Assembly (NCBI GenBank): GCA_008973525.1
Contig: WACJ01000425.1
Location: forward strand, 1-64,000
Direction: 5' to 3'
DNA: 64,000 nucleotides
Source: Stenopsyche tienmushanensis
Taxonomy: Eukaryota; Arthropoda; Insecta; Trichoptera; Stenopsychidae
The notes beneath the pieces were generated by a model, which saw only the letters and a program-made list of their open reading frames with translations, was not told where the DNA came from and made no database searches. The translations under genes and the position numbers were made by a program. This document shows positions 23,038 to 33,887 of this stretch, in pieces. The first letter of the stretch is position 1, and the number at the start of each line of letters is the position of its first letter.

Positions 23038-23983
23038 AATATCGGCAGCAACATCATTGCGGTAGACTGACTTTTTTCAAATTTACATTTAAACATATGT
23101 GCAAGGTACTGCAAAATCTCCCATATGAAAATTATTTAATCCAAGAAAGAGCTAACATGAAGAATGCCTAGGTCCGATAGCGAATATAGCAATTTGAGGT
23201 GAAGAATAGCGCTGTTGGTACGCGAGACTTTTAAGACGACCCAAGTTGCCGTTTTGACGATTCTTCGACATTATATTCCAAATTTATTTTATTATTTCGA
23301 TCAATGGATGGAAACCGTATGAAAGATAATGGCTTATTTATGTCGTTTTGCTTTATACGATTACGACAAAGCCTTATAGAATTACGAATTAAAGCTTCGT
23401 AAAGGATATGAAAATTTGTATCCCGAAGAAATTTCAGATCGAGATAAAATGGTCCACATCGGGCTCGATGTTGTTAAAATTAAAGATATGACCCGAGGGC
23501 TGCCATCTTTGCTCGGGAGCCTTCTTATCTGCTTATACACAAGAAAATTTTCTTCTGTCAAAAGTAACAACCGGCGGAACAAAGCCGGCTTTCGCAAAAT
23601 ACCCAATTAGCAGTAATTTAAAGAGGAAGCGTCGAATCCTTTCTTCGTGGGAGTCCTGCGGGAATGTGGGGAAATAGTAATGATAAACAGATTCGAAATA
23701 AAGGAGCGAGACGCTGAATATTCATTGCGGACGTCCGCTTAAAAAATACATATTAAAACGAGATGCGAAAAAAATGCAAATTGTTGCTTTGAAATGCGTA
23801 CACAAAGCAAAAAATAATCCGATTCGGACGAATTTTTGTGAAAACATTTTGAAAATGTCTGTGTACTGATTTGAGATAATCCTTTGGTTTAACGCCGCGT
23901 GTGGTTTGCTAAAAATGATGAAGATCAGGTCCTCGATAGATCATTGATTTCATCAACTATCAATTAAAACTTTCAAATTGATC
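23038..23983. other. No gene recognised
   Basis: Opposed frames at 23382-23610 (74 and 64 codons) are mutual shadows without motif. Confidence 0.55.
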
Positions 23984-24150
23984 ACCGTTAGCCTTGGTTA
24001 CGGAAGCACGTATTCTTCCCGCCGACTCCCTTAATCTCTCGCAGCTGGGATCTCTCTCTCCGCATAATTAAAGATTTCACTCCTACTTTTCGATCATTTT
24101 GTGATCCGATGATGAACAAACCAATGTGCAGCATACGCGTAGAATTGATA
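23984..24150 (+). repeat. LTR-like repeat, family B, copy 1
   Basis: CGTTAGCCTTGGTTACGGAA, then TATTCTTCCCGCCGACTCCC, TCTCGCAGCTGGGATCTCTC and ATTAAAGATTTC. Related strings at 26255-26410, 27511-27575 and 58932-59050 share the (T/C)TCCCCGCC ... TCTCGCA(G/A)CTG order. The GC-rich core followed by an AT-rich part resembles an LTR or its fragment, possibly a relative of family A. Ends are not defined. Confidence 0.4.
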
Positions 24151-25779
24151 ATACAATAGTTGTAAGCTTATATGGCTCATCATTAAATATAATGAATATC
24201 CGCTTCCACGTTTTAAATATATTCTATTTAAGATTCCGGTTAATAACCGGAGATGATCTTCTTAAAAGTTCAAAGTATAGCTGCCAAATAAATTAAGAAA
24301 TGCGAATAAATTATTGTATTTTTGCATATCAAAACATCTTGCACCAATCGCCGATTTTGAATTTTGCTTAAATCGTAGATGACGAATTGCGGTTTTTGTA
24401 GTCTTTCAGGAATGTCAACAAAGAATACATCTTTTTCTATACGACCATATATTAATTTTATACTTCATTAATGCCATAATTTATGATATAGGATGCTGAG
24501 CGCATTGTTGGACAGTTAGTTTGTGGCTTTATTGGTATTCTAGGATGAAGGAAACGTCAGACAATTATCGGGAAAAATATTTTTCCATGAGTCGCGGTGG
24601 GAAAATTATTGCCAAGCAATTGGTAATGCCCCTAACTATTTTTCCACATAATTTTGGGGTTCTCGATGGCGTAAATTTCGGCACATGCTAAATTGATCCA
24701 AGAACTAGATGGCCTTGTACGATGAACAGATGAAGCCTTTGAACTGCTAAATTTCTTGAATCCGTCAGAACTTCCGCATTTTATCCAAGGATCTGATATC
24801 ATTGGGCATTCTGTTTGTAAAATGGATCATAAACATGAACTGAATTATGTTGTGCAATTGTGGCATTTTATTTAGATAAAATGGCGCCCTAACTGATATT
24901 GAATTCATGGGAATATCCTAAATATTATATTATACCGTCTCCTAAACACTTTTTGCGTAAATAATGTGGTCAAATAAATTCAATTGTGGTCATTTGCAAT
25001 GACCATTCAAGGAATATTCATCAAGGATCATTCATATCGAGGACCATTAATCTTTCGTTATACCAGGAATAATACTTGGTGGTTGATGCAAAATAAATAA
25101 TCAAGGTCAAATATAAATTTGATGCAATATATTGACGCTGTGAAATATTTAATGGCAAATCATAAGTGCCTTATTTTTACGGTATTCCCGGCATCTGGTG
25201 TATGGCTCGCCTAATCACCAATTAGTGCGCTCGGCTCTTAAAATGTTAACACTTATGGATTATTATAATTTACGACCGACAAGTGCTGGTAGACGTTAAA
25301 ATAATCCACAACAGAAAAGTATGGGGAATTTGCGATCATGAATATTTAATGGGAAATTGCATTATCCGCACCGATAAAGATGATGAACAAATAATAAATA
25401 TGGAGCTGTTTAATTTTCATGACTGTGCAAAAAGTTCAAGGCGTATATTTTTGTTTAAGAATGACGACCAAAATATTTTAAAATCGCCAATTTATGAAAT
25501 AGTCTTTGAGAAACTAATGTTTCAATCCCATTTATAAAAAAAAACATCTAATCATTAATGTTATTATAGTTTTTATTTCATGGTTAGCGTTTTAAAAAGC
25601 TAAACAAGTTATATTTATATGATTCGATATTTAACACTTTGACGCACACAACCGTCAAATTCCGTCGTGCGACAGCAGATAATAATTGTTTTTTGCGCCA
25701 GATAAGTCTATGCATACTGTCTTCGTGGATAATTCAAATCTTATCCACATCGACGAAACTCATCAAAACGAAAACAAAC
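24151..25779. other. No gene recognised
   Basis: An 84-codon plus frame at 25283-25537 opens with GTG and has no motif. The rest is closed in all frames. Confidence 0.5.
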
Positions 25780-25783
25780 TTAA

Positions 25784-26053
25784 CCCTTAAAAGAGTACTA
25801 TCCCAGGGTCTGGGACCCTCTCCAGAAATTCAGAAAGAGCACTCTTGTACATTGAGCTCGGAGACAAACAGAGATAGAGAGAGAACGTAGCGCAGCTCGG
25901 GAGACAGAGATGGAGAGCTTCCCTAAATTTAGAGAGTTAACCTAAATTTATCGACTAATTGGAGGATTGAGGAGCTGACGGAAAGTAGTCAGTGTAAAGC
26001 GATTATGGCATCAACAATTTCATCGATTTTAAATTTGCTCACTCCTTAAAAGG
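25784..26053. mobile_element. TTAA-flanked (piggyBac-like) MITE, 270 bp
   Basis: TTAA occurs at 25780-25783 and 26054-26057. Inside these, the left end is CCCTTAAAAGAGTACTATCC and the right end, read in reverse, CCTTTTAAGGAGTGAGC. The body carries a GGGTCTGGGACCC palindrome and a GAGACAGAGATGGAGAG tract. TTAA target duplication with short C-initial inverted repeats is the hallmark of piggyBac-type elements. The related copy at 41537-41670 shows the same terminal block. Confidence 0.65.
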
Positions 26054-26249
26054 TTAATGATGGTGTAGGGGTCGAAACAGATCCCTATTTCGAAAAATGG
26101 AACAGTTTCACACCTGAAAAAGTGAGATGCATTCCTTATTTCACGCTGCTCTAATGCGATGAAGGCAAACCTGAACTATTTTTACATTAATTGTGATTGA
26201 TGCAAAGAAAAAAAGAAAATAAAATGTTGACCTTATATGTAATACCTAA

Positions 26250-26412
26250 TATGGGAAGATGTATTCTCCCCGCCGGCATCGCTTATAGTCTCGCAGCTGT
26301 GGTCTATCTTTATAATGATAAAGATCTTGAATAAGAACGTCGTCTATCAATCATCATCTGATCATCTACGTTCCGATAGCAAACAAACCCGCGTGCATCT
26401 CGAAGCGCATGT
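26250..26412 (+). repeat. LTR-like repeat, family B, copy 2
   Basis: GGGAAGATGTATTCTCCCCG, CTCGCAGCTGTGGTCTATC and GATAAAGATCTTGAATAAGA, then AACAAACCCGCGTGCATC. It matches the 24.0-24.15 kb copy in order, including an AACAAACC block in both. GAATAA may serve as a weak polyadenylation signal if this is an LTR. Confidence 0.4.
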
Positions 26413-27510
26413 GTGAGGTAGGGTACAGTTAGAGGGCTCAGAGTACGACGTTTCTACGCCACAAATCTTTATATTAATGATGCAGAAATTATTCCACTAA
26501 CTCAGTACTTGAATATGAAGCAGTTTCCAAGATAAATAAAATCACCGGAGTGTTCCATTGGATGTTTTTGTATTGGAATAGATATAGGTGGCTGATAACT
26601 ATGACTCACATGCAATTATTTATAGAATATTTAATAAGTATCCTTCCGCATTACATTCGTGCTCATCTCTGGGAAAATCATGCGTGAAATTGATTGACGA
26701 GCCAAAAATTTTATGATTGATGACGTTCATAATTCTCAGAACAATTTCAATATCATCTTAGGCGAAACGTTGAACCGAATAGGAACACAGGCAAATAGAA
26801 ATAGTTGGCAGCTCTTTTTCGAAGCTCTTCAGATGTTCAGCTATGTTGGTCAAATATTTTCAGGGTTGTCAATTAAGAACATTTGTATTTATTATGACCA
26901 AGGCCTTATATATTGTGTACTTCCGCACACGAGTCAATTGTGAATATTAAAAATGGCCCCGAAATAGATCTTAATTATAGAGCCTCGCCGACGACAAATT
27001 AGCGACGGTCGCTGACAAGTGGTAAAAAAGCCATCATTAACTTTTAAAATGCAAAAAAAAAACTCCACCCTCCATTAATTGGCCTAATTTTATTCCCCAA
27101 ATGCTAATGGCCTCGACGGCACGGCAAATTGACGGAGCAATGGACCGAAAGCAGAGATATTAGCGGCGGTTATCCGATTTTGTGTCCACAATTTCGCTTT
27201 TAACTGACCTTAATTTTATTCGGGTCGAAAGCTTTATTCAAATCGACCCTCAGGTGTTGTGCTGAAGTTGGATCCTATAAATTTTTTGAAGGGTCAAATA
27301 CAGATGCGGTTGCTCGAGGACGGCTTTGGGTTACATATGATTGTTATTCTTGTCACCTTTGAATTTCCCCATAAAATCGACATAAGCGTGTTTCTATCGC
27401 GATGGTTTACATCACGAAAGCTTACGGTTGATTTGACAACATTTTCTATTTTTTAAATGATAAAATCCTTTTAAAATGATAATAAAACGATCTCTTCCTA
27501 TCCGCGTGAG
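26413..27510. other. No gene recognised
   Basis: A 76-codon plus frame (26713-26943, ATG start) and a 65-codon plus frame (27259-27456) show no motif. Confidence 0.5.
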
Positions 27511-27575
27511 ACGATAAAGTCGACCGAGAGTCTTAGCCGCGGGAATTTATATTCTTCCCGCTAGCGCGCATGTGA
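27511..27575 (+). repeat. LTR-like repeat, family B, short fragment
   Basis: GAGTCTTAGCCGCGGGAATT followed by TATTCTTCCCGC and GCGC matches the core of the family B copies. The fragment is only about 65 bp long. Confidence 0.35.
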
Positions 27576-27639
27576 GTTAAATTAAAAGCATGGAAGCTCT
27601 GCAATCCGGGCCATTATTTGCAATAATCACCATTAAATA

Positions 27640-28085
27640 AGTCCATCAAGAGATTTTTTATTTGTTGATAAATATTACCTGAAATAGTGTGATATTTATA
27701 GTAACATTCTATATGATATATAAAAATTAATCTTTCTTTGTTCGTATATAATGCGCTGTCATACCGTTCATCGCATTGCGATAAAAATTCGTTCACTTAT
27801 TACTAAAGATTGTGCGAGTAACATAAGCATAGTTTAATGTCAAAAAAATAATTTTTGTTTGTCTGTACTTAATGCGTTTCCATACCGTTCATCCGATTGC
27901 GATAAAACTTGGTCAACTTACTGTTTACACTTGCGGAAATAACATAGACATAGTAAAAATATTATATGGATGCACCATGTTAGCGCATATTGGTCTGGTT
28001 ATCGGGAGAGAAAAGATACGCGCGCATTACGGTGGTTAAGTCGGTCTTCGAGATTTCCAGCCCTTCGGCTCGCGCTACACGTGAC
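27640..28085 (-). mobile_element. Non-autonomous Helentron/HINE-like element, copy 2
   Basis: In reverse orientation it has an AAGACCGACTTAA block, GTGCATCCATATAATATT and TATTTCCGCAAGTGTAAACA. Two modules of about 110 bp follow, each with TTTTTATCGCAAT-type and ATGAACGGTATG blocks, then the ACGAACAAAGAAAGATTAAT end. The upstream block with the AGACCG motif is shared with the 32.3 kb copy but absent from the 2.9 kb copy. It has no coding capacity. Confidence 0.5.
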
Positions 28086-29171
28086 CTGAAGCAATAAACC
28101 ACATACTGGTTTATTAGTCACCTTATTTAAATCGCTAATGAAATTTGATTCGTTGACTACCATATCGCTAAATATACACATTGGCACCAGCTGTCCAATT
28201 TTGATTTTGACATAAATGCTCACATATCGAAGAGATCTTCTGCATGCATGCTACACTTGGCCTTCGTCTTATTTTTAAATGTATCCCACAAGCATATTGA
28301 ATTTACATAAATTTGAGAAAACTGTTTATTCGTGATAATCATGTGGCATTGAGAGGATTTTACAAAACTATGAAATCGGAGCCCTTTCTATATATAATAT
28401 TTAATTTCGATTTGGCCTCACTTTCATTTAAATACAACATTTAAAATGTAAAAAAATGCAATTTTTCACAAATGCAACGTGCAATAATATACAAATCACG
28501 TTTCATACATATTTTTTGCAAAATAAGCGCTGGCGGTGAATTATAGGATTTTTGAAATCCCACGCAGTGAAAAGAGATTTATAATAAATTATTTGATTTT
28601 ACGGAATGTGCAGGGGGTGCCAAGCTAAGTGTTTCTGATCAAGTCTAAATTTATCAATTTATTTTGTAATTAGTGTTTTTCGAAACACGAATAATTGTTC
28701 ATAAATTACTGTTCACAAAAGCTACTGTTGCGTTTGGCCCTTCGTCGTTGGCAGGGCCCCCCAATCTTCGTCGCAGGATACGCAGGGGGCCAGGCGCATC
28801 TCATCTTAGACTGAAGGGCCTCGAAGAGAGGAACGTGAGCGTCTGCTCCTCAGTAGCGATGGGGCTCCGCAGCCCCGAGATGGACTCGCAGCATATGCGA
28901 CGGAAATTCATATTTAACCTCCGCAGAGGGGGCGATTCTTTATCTCCGACCGAATCCTCAAAAAGAGAGGGAAAAATTGAAACATGGTGAACTTTTAATA
29001 TTCAAATTTATTTACCATTTTGTGATTATGAGGCAGAAGCTTCCAGATGATGAGAACGTAGCGCGAAATTAACACATGGCGGAAAATGAGGTTTGCACGC
29101 CAACTATCAATACGACCAGTTTGCGAGGCTTCCCAGAAAAATAGTCGCGAATTATTCCCACGCTAAACTGC
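28086..29171. other. No gene recognised; GC-rich patch at 28736-28945
   Basis: The GC-rich patch holds a plus frame of 105 codons that opens with GTG at 28673. Its composition (arginine and glycine rich, many serines) follows the base composition and no motif is visible. It may be a fragment of a GC-rich mobile element not represented elsewhere here. Confidence 0.45.
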
Positions 29172-29450
29172 AAAGCTGCTTTTTGGTCTACAAATAGTTT
29201 ACGTCAATTATTGTTAAATAAACGTCGTCTACTTTCAATACAAGGTGGCTAGGGCTTCGGTAGACGTGGCTAAAAGTTGTAGGGCGGAAGCTTGATTTGA
29301 GTGTTGCAACTTTCAAAGCAATAACTTGCAATATTGAGTACATACAATGTTTATTATAAGCAGCTACAACATATATTGTATATACAATTTCAGTCTTGTG
29401 GGTATAAATCGTTAATATAATATTTATCTACACATTTCAAAAATTGTAGG
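29172..29450 (+). repeat. Unclassified dispersed repeat F, copy 2
   Basis: The same landmarks as 22777-23037, including AAACGTCGTCTACTTTCAAT, GGCTAGGGCTTCGGTAGACG and TTTATTATAAGCAGCTACAA. An insertion of about 20 bp (TATTGTATATACAA) follows the CAGCTACAACATA block. Repeat G follows directly. Confidence 0.55.
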
Positions 29451-29451
29451 T

Positions 29452-29527
29452 GCATCGAAAATTCTTTGCCGATTGCTTAACAATGAAAGAATTAATTTAT
29501 TTTTTTAATTTTTATTTACAAAATCTT
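29452..29527 (+). repeat. Short dispersed repeat G, copy 2
   Basis: TCGAAAATTCTTTGCCGATT, AACAATGAAAG and TTTTTATTTACAAAATCTTT match 4948-5018. Confidence 0.45.
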
Positions 29528-29710
29528 TCTTTTTCTCAAAAAAATCCACTGGTGTCAGAATCGACGGATTGTAAATTCTGAGCGTTTTAGATGGAAGGCG
29601 ACAACAAACGATGCGCGCCGGTAACGTGGGACGTTAAGAGGTTAGGATGGCGAAAAATTCGCCGGCATCCGGCATCGATTGAAGATCTGCCGACCTACAA
29701 CTGATAAGGC

Positions 29711-30070
29711 AGGTGCAATGTGTTATTTTAACAGCGCCATCTCTTGTGGCCCTACGGAGACATTGCACTTGAAAACCGACGGATCGCTTCTTGCGCGTGC
29801 ACCGTTTCCGATTAGGTAGTGACATACGGGAGTTGGGAGAGTGGTCGATTAGCCTTGGCTGCGGGAGGTCGTCCCCCCTGCAGCCAGATCTCTCTCGTGT
29901 GGAATAAATAGATATTTAGAGAAGAGAGTCCCATCCATTCGTCCAGCAACATCACAGCCTGATAGAAGAACGGACCCGTGCGTTAGCGCGACCATCCCGA
30001 CGAGCACTTGGAGGCGGGGAGCCGCCCGGGGACTCTGCCTCCTAGAGCACTCCCGCTTCAACGTTATACA
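29711..30070 (+). mobile_element. LTR, family A, sense orientation
   Basis: This copy shows the family order in the sense direction: AGGTGCAATGTGTTATTTTA, CAGCGCCATCTCTTGTGGCC, GGTCGTCCCCCCTGCAGCC, a GGAATAAATAG polyadenylation-type signal (AATAAA at 29903-29908), GCGCGACCATCCCGACGAGC, GGCGGGGAGCCGCCCGGGGA and a terminus at AACGTTATACA. The first part of the LTR (TGTAGCG...) is replaced by unrelated sequence. No primer site follows, so it is a solo or truncated LTR. Confidence 0.75.
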
Positions 30071-30079
30071 AATTCATTA

Positions 30080-30418
30080 CTATCTACCATTTCCCAAAGG
30101 CTTTTTCAATTCTTCTTTTGATGTCAAAGATTGAAATAAATGATAATCCGTCGGAGTCAGGTCTTGATTTTATCAGACGTCTTATTCGCCTTATGGGGTT
30201 GTGTTTTGTAGTCTTGCAGAATCATTAAAATGTGCCTGACTAATTCCCGACGTTTAACTCCAAATTGTTTGCTCATTCTTTCCAATTGCTGAAAATACTC
30301 ATCTATAGTTATTGTTTTGCCAGGTTTCATAAATTCATAATTCCTTGAATATCCCACCAAACGCACAAAATAATCTTGCGGGCCGTCAATTGCATCGATC
30401 GTTGTCATCAAAATTGAA
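30080..30418 (-). mobile_element. Mariner relic, third family (catalytic domain)
   Basis: Minus-strand codons give RKIILCVWWDIQGI in one frame and YEFMKPGKTITIDEYFQQLE in the next. ILQDYKTQPH follows (second aspartate; HDNARPH in functional enzymes), and after another shift LTPTDYHLFQSL (third aspartate). It ends at a TAG at 30080-30082. The first aspartate block and the DNA-binding domain are absent. It differs from both other mariner families in the window. Confidence 0.8.
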
Positions 30419-32181
30419 GACTTTTCCAGTTCTAGGGGTTGGTGGTATTCAACCCCTTAACGCAAGGACTTATCGGTACATTCAATAGCAATAATTACAG
30501 AAAAATAATATCACTGCCGCCCCATACTATTCGATTGATATTTTCGGTCAGCGAGCTACCATATAAAATCAAGGACATTCTCAGGTCATAATTTGGGACG
30601 CAATGACGGCTCAAATATATTTTAGTAACATTACAAATAGATATATGATTTGGTTCGCCCATTTTGAATTCATATGCGCTGTATTTTTCTCGCTAAATTA
30701 TTCGACATTGGGACGACTTCTTCTGTCGTGCGACTTTTAAAAAATGATGACATTCAAAATTCAAGTCGAGATATTTAAGCGAGCAATTCCTCATTATGCC
30801 GATGATATAACATTGAAATGCCACGTCATATTCGAATCATGTCACCTTATTTTAATGCAAATGAACGAACCGAAAGTCTCCTGAATCCATCAGGGCGCTG
30901 AGAAGATCATTATTTCACATCTATAGCAGCGAAATAAAAACAAGACAGGATCGCACTTTGGAGTGATACATTGCTAAAATCATTTCAAGGATACGAAAGA
31001 CATGATTTTGTTGAAGCTCATGATGCATTCGAACATGGCATTTATCGGCGATCTAGTGTTGTAAATTTAGTATGCTCGTGGTTTGAGATTATTAATAGAG
31101 TGAGGAGTGCCACATAAAGTGCATCCAGGGCATTTTTAATCTGAACGATGACTAGTTGCCGATTTATCATTTTGTTACTATAATTAAAATTCTTATTCAT
31201 CAGTGATCAACATTGATTGAGTCAACCGAATGACTATCAATTTCTGATCATATTTAAATATGACGGACGTGTATTTTTTCTTCTTTCGTTCACCTTGACT
31301 CATGACCTGCCCACCATTGGCCATGGTAATTTGCTGTATGCGTGTTTCAATATTGATTGTTTTTATGTTTTACCTGTGTTTTTACATAAACATTATAAAA
31401 ATCAGCTCATTTCGCCAAAAATAGAAGAAAAACAGAGTTTTTCGCCATATTGATAAACAGCATGGGCAAATATTTCTTTTGCAGAAATTGTTGAATTAAA
31501 AATAGCCGCTCAAATGAGATAATTGCCGGCAATGGAAGCACTTAAAATTTCGACATCTGCTTCCTTCATTAATGTCTTGAGATGACTAAATGTACATTTG
31601 GTTCGATTAATTCGAATCTCAAGTACGCGGATGATCAAATTGTTTTCATTAGTAATTTTTGGATGGAGATTCTAATTGATGATATTTTTTTTAGCAAAGT
31701 TCTAATTTATAATCATTCCTGGTCGTAAAAAATAATTTGGACTTACAAAAGATTTACGATTCCACCAATATATAAATCTGTCATTGTTTGTATTTATTAA
31801 CACAGATTTTTTTTAAGCTTTTGTGATATTTAAAAGAGAACAACAGTCAAGTCGTTCCAAAGAAAAAATATCGAAAATATGATTTTTTACCGCCATATTG
31901 CTTTGAAATTGAGGAAACACTTTTTTACCCATACTCATTTGTATGGAGTAAATGGGTCGAAAAAATCGATTTGTAATTAGACTCCATTCATAAAACTTTA
32001 ATTGACTTCCTGTAGATTGTTTAATATTGATTGCCTAGTCATCCGCATTGAAAGGATGCACACACACACACACACATTCGACAAATTGAGTCTAAATATA
32101 TTTCAATGATGGCCAATAACAAGCTTATTAACGAGACATATGGTCATGAAATTGAAAATAATGAACCCAAAACTAAAATGT
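30419..32181. other. No gene recognised; (CA)n at 32057-32075
   Basis: A 78-codon plus frame (31217-31453) without motif. A short CA microsatellite lies near 32060. Confidence 0.55.
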
Positions 32182-32330
32182 ATAAAGCTGCTTCTCTGTC
32201 CACAAGTAGTTTACGTTAATAAGTATTAAATAAACGTCGTTTGCTTTCGATAGAAGATGGCTAGGGCTTCGGTAGACGTGGCTAATATTGCAGCGCAGGA
32301 TTAAAACATTGCAATATTAAAAATAATATA
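32182..32330 (+). repeat. Unclassified dispersed repeat F, truncated copy 3
   Basis: AAAGCTGCTTCTCTGTCCAC, TTAAATAAACGTCGTTTGCT and GGCTAGGGCTTCGGTAGACG. The copy stops at the point where the Helentron-like copy begins, so it may have been cut by that insertion. Confidence 0.5.
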
Positions 32331-32652
32331 CACACTCGCTCTCGTCTCGAAGACCGGCTTAATCATCGTATTGCGCGCGTATCCTTTCTCTCCCGGTCAC
32401 CAGAGCAATATGCGCAAACATGGTGCATCCATACAATATTTTACTATGCCTATGCTATTCCCGCAAGTGAAAACAGTAAGTTGACAAAGTTTTATCGCAA
32501 TCGGATGAACGGTATGGTAGCGCATTAAATACAGACAAACAAACATTGATTTTTTGACATTGATTAAGTGGGCGAAGTTTTATCGCAATCTGATGAACGG
32601 TATAGCAGCGCATTACATACGAAGAAACAGAGATTAATTTTTATAAATTAGA
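32331..32652 (+). mobile_element. Non-autonomous Helentron/HINE-like element, copy 3
   Basis: CTCGCTCTCGTCTCGAAGAC, then TGCGCGCGTATCCTTTCTCT, GGTGCATCCATACAATATTT and TATTCCCGCAAGTGAAAACA. The two modules follow, with TTTTATCGCAATCGGATGAA and GTATGGTAGCGCATTAAATA, and a second with GATGAACGGTATAGCAGCGC. This is the least degraded copy, together with the one at 27.6-28.1 kb. Confidence 0.5.
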
Positions 32653-32704
32653 AAAGCAGCTGCCTTCTGCACTATAAAGAAATAGACAAGTAACTCAAGT
32701 ATTT

Positions 32705-32745
32705 TGGGTTCAAATCTACAGGAGGTATGGCTGACGACCACATTT
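32705..32745 (+). repeat. Short SINE-like repeat, copy 2
   Basis: GGGTTCAAATCTACAGG with a following GACGACCACAT block, matching 436-482. GGTTCAAATC fits a polymerase III B box. No A box was identified upstream. Confidence 0.25.
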
Positions 32746-33009
32746 TTAAAACACATATTCGCTATGAAAAACCATGTGAAAATTGTTGGCAACAGCTCCA
32801 TAAAAAGGATTGCTAATAGTCACTCAAGTCAAATCAAGCTACAACATAATCAAGAATGGCACTTTCGCGACCGTCTCGATAGGGAGTGTGAGAAATTTGT
32901 AAAGACTGAGTAGTTTTCCTCAGAAGATGGTGAAAAACTACTCTAGATGACTTTGTTGATTTTACTGAAAAGGGCTTTCTTGAGTACAAAGAGTCCAGTT
33001 CCCCTTTTC

Positions 33010-33887
33010 CTAGCGAGGGCGCTGTCGTGCTAGGGTGAAGTCCTACAAGAAGCCAAAGTACATTTCGGATTCGCTTCTACACCAACTGAGGGTATGTTAA
33101 CCTCCACGTGCAACTTACCCTCGCGAATTCGTGGTGGTTTACTATTTTAGGTTGACCCTCCCGGGTCGGTGTTAGACTCCAGGATTCCCACCCACAAAAC
33201 CCCAGCGTGGAGCCAACCCTACACCTGTGGGCAACAGTTGAACTCCTGGGGGTAATGATGTGGAGTGGAGGTGTGTGAAAGTAGCCACGTCGGCTTGCTC
33301 ATCAAATGCAGCTGGAGTGGCCCAGCTAACATGAGTTGGGTGAGCAGATCACCCTGTGCGCGCACCCATAAAGGGATGTGTGGAACAGCCGATTACAGTA
33401 GTTGGTGGAAACTGTGTCAAAGTCTCGCCACTATCCTCAACAGCCTAGACAAACAGGGGAGAACGGTTTTAGGCTGTTCGAACAGCGGCTCGTCTCCGTG
33501 GCTAGGTACTAAGAACGACCGAACCAATACGAGTACCATGCGGAAGGAGTAGCTCCTGCAGTCCGTCATCTGCTGCAGCCCCCTTCATAATGAGGTTGGA
33601 CTCATGGTGGCAGTGAACCCGCGGTAGTATTCCCTTGAAGTTTAGCTTAACCTTTATCCTTCCTCCTCCATCGCACCTTCGGGTGCACGTGGTATTAAGC
33701 TGGTCTTTCCCGCGGAAACCTAGCCTTCTTTGGAGGGCGTGGAGCAAAAAGAACGGGCACCTGGACGCTCCGCGCGTAGCGTTTCTCGTGGGGCTAAAGG
33801 ATCAGTGGAAGACGCGTGTGAGAAGAAGTGTGGCTAGTCCGGGGTAACCCGGACCAGACCATACAGCAGCCCAGGAAATGGGTTAGA
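33010..33887 (+). mobile_element. Unclassified element U, longest copy
   Basis: It contains all landmarks of the 14.9 kb copy plus more 5' sequence (CAACTTACCCTCGCGAATTC, CTCCCGGGTCGGTGTTAGAC) and a segment missing from copy 1 (CGCGGAAACCTAGCC, ACGCTCCGCGCGTAGC). It ends after CAGACCATACAGCAGC..AGGAAATGGG. No frame is conserved among copies. It is GC-richer than its surroundings, as expected for a recent insertion. The left boundary is uncertain. Confidence 0.65.

Noticed and set aside
28673..28990. 105-codon GC-rich frame as a gene
   Set aside because: It opens with GTG rather than ATG, and its arginine/glycine-rich composition is explained by local GC content. No motif was seen.
29545..29562. 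Another tRNA-Leu primer site (TGGTGTCAGAATCG)
   Set aside because: The preceding AAATCCACTGGTGTCAG fits the 65-bp transposase-derived unit better, and no LTR end adjoins.
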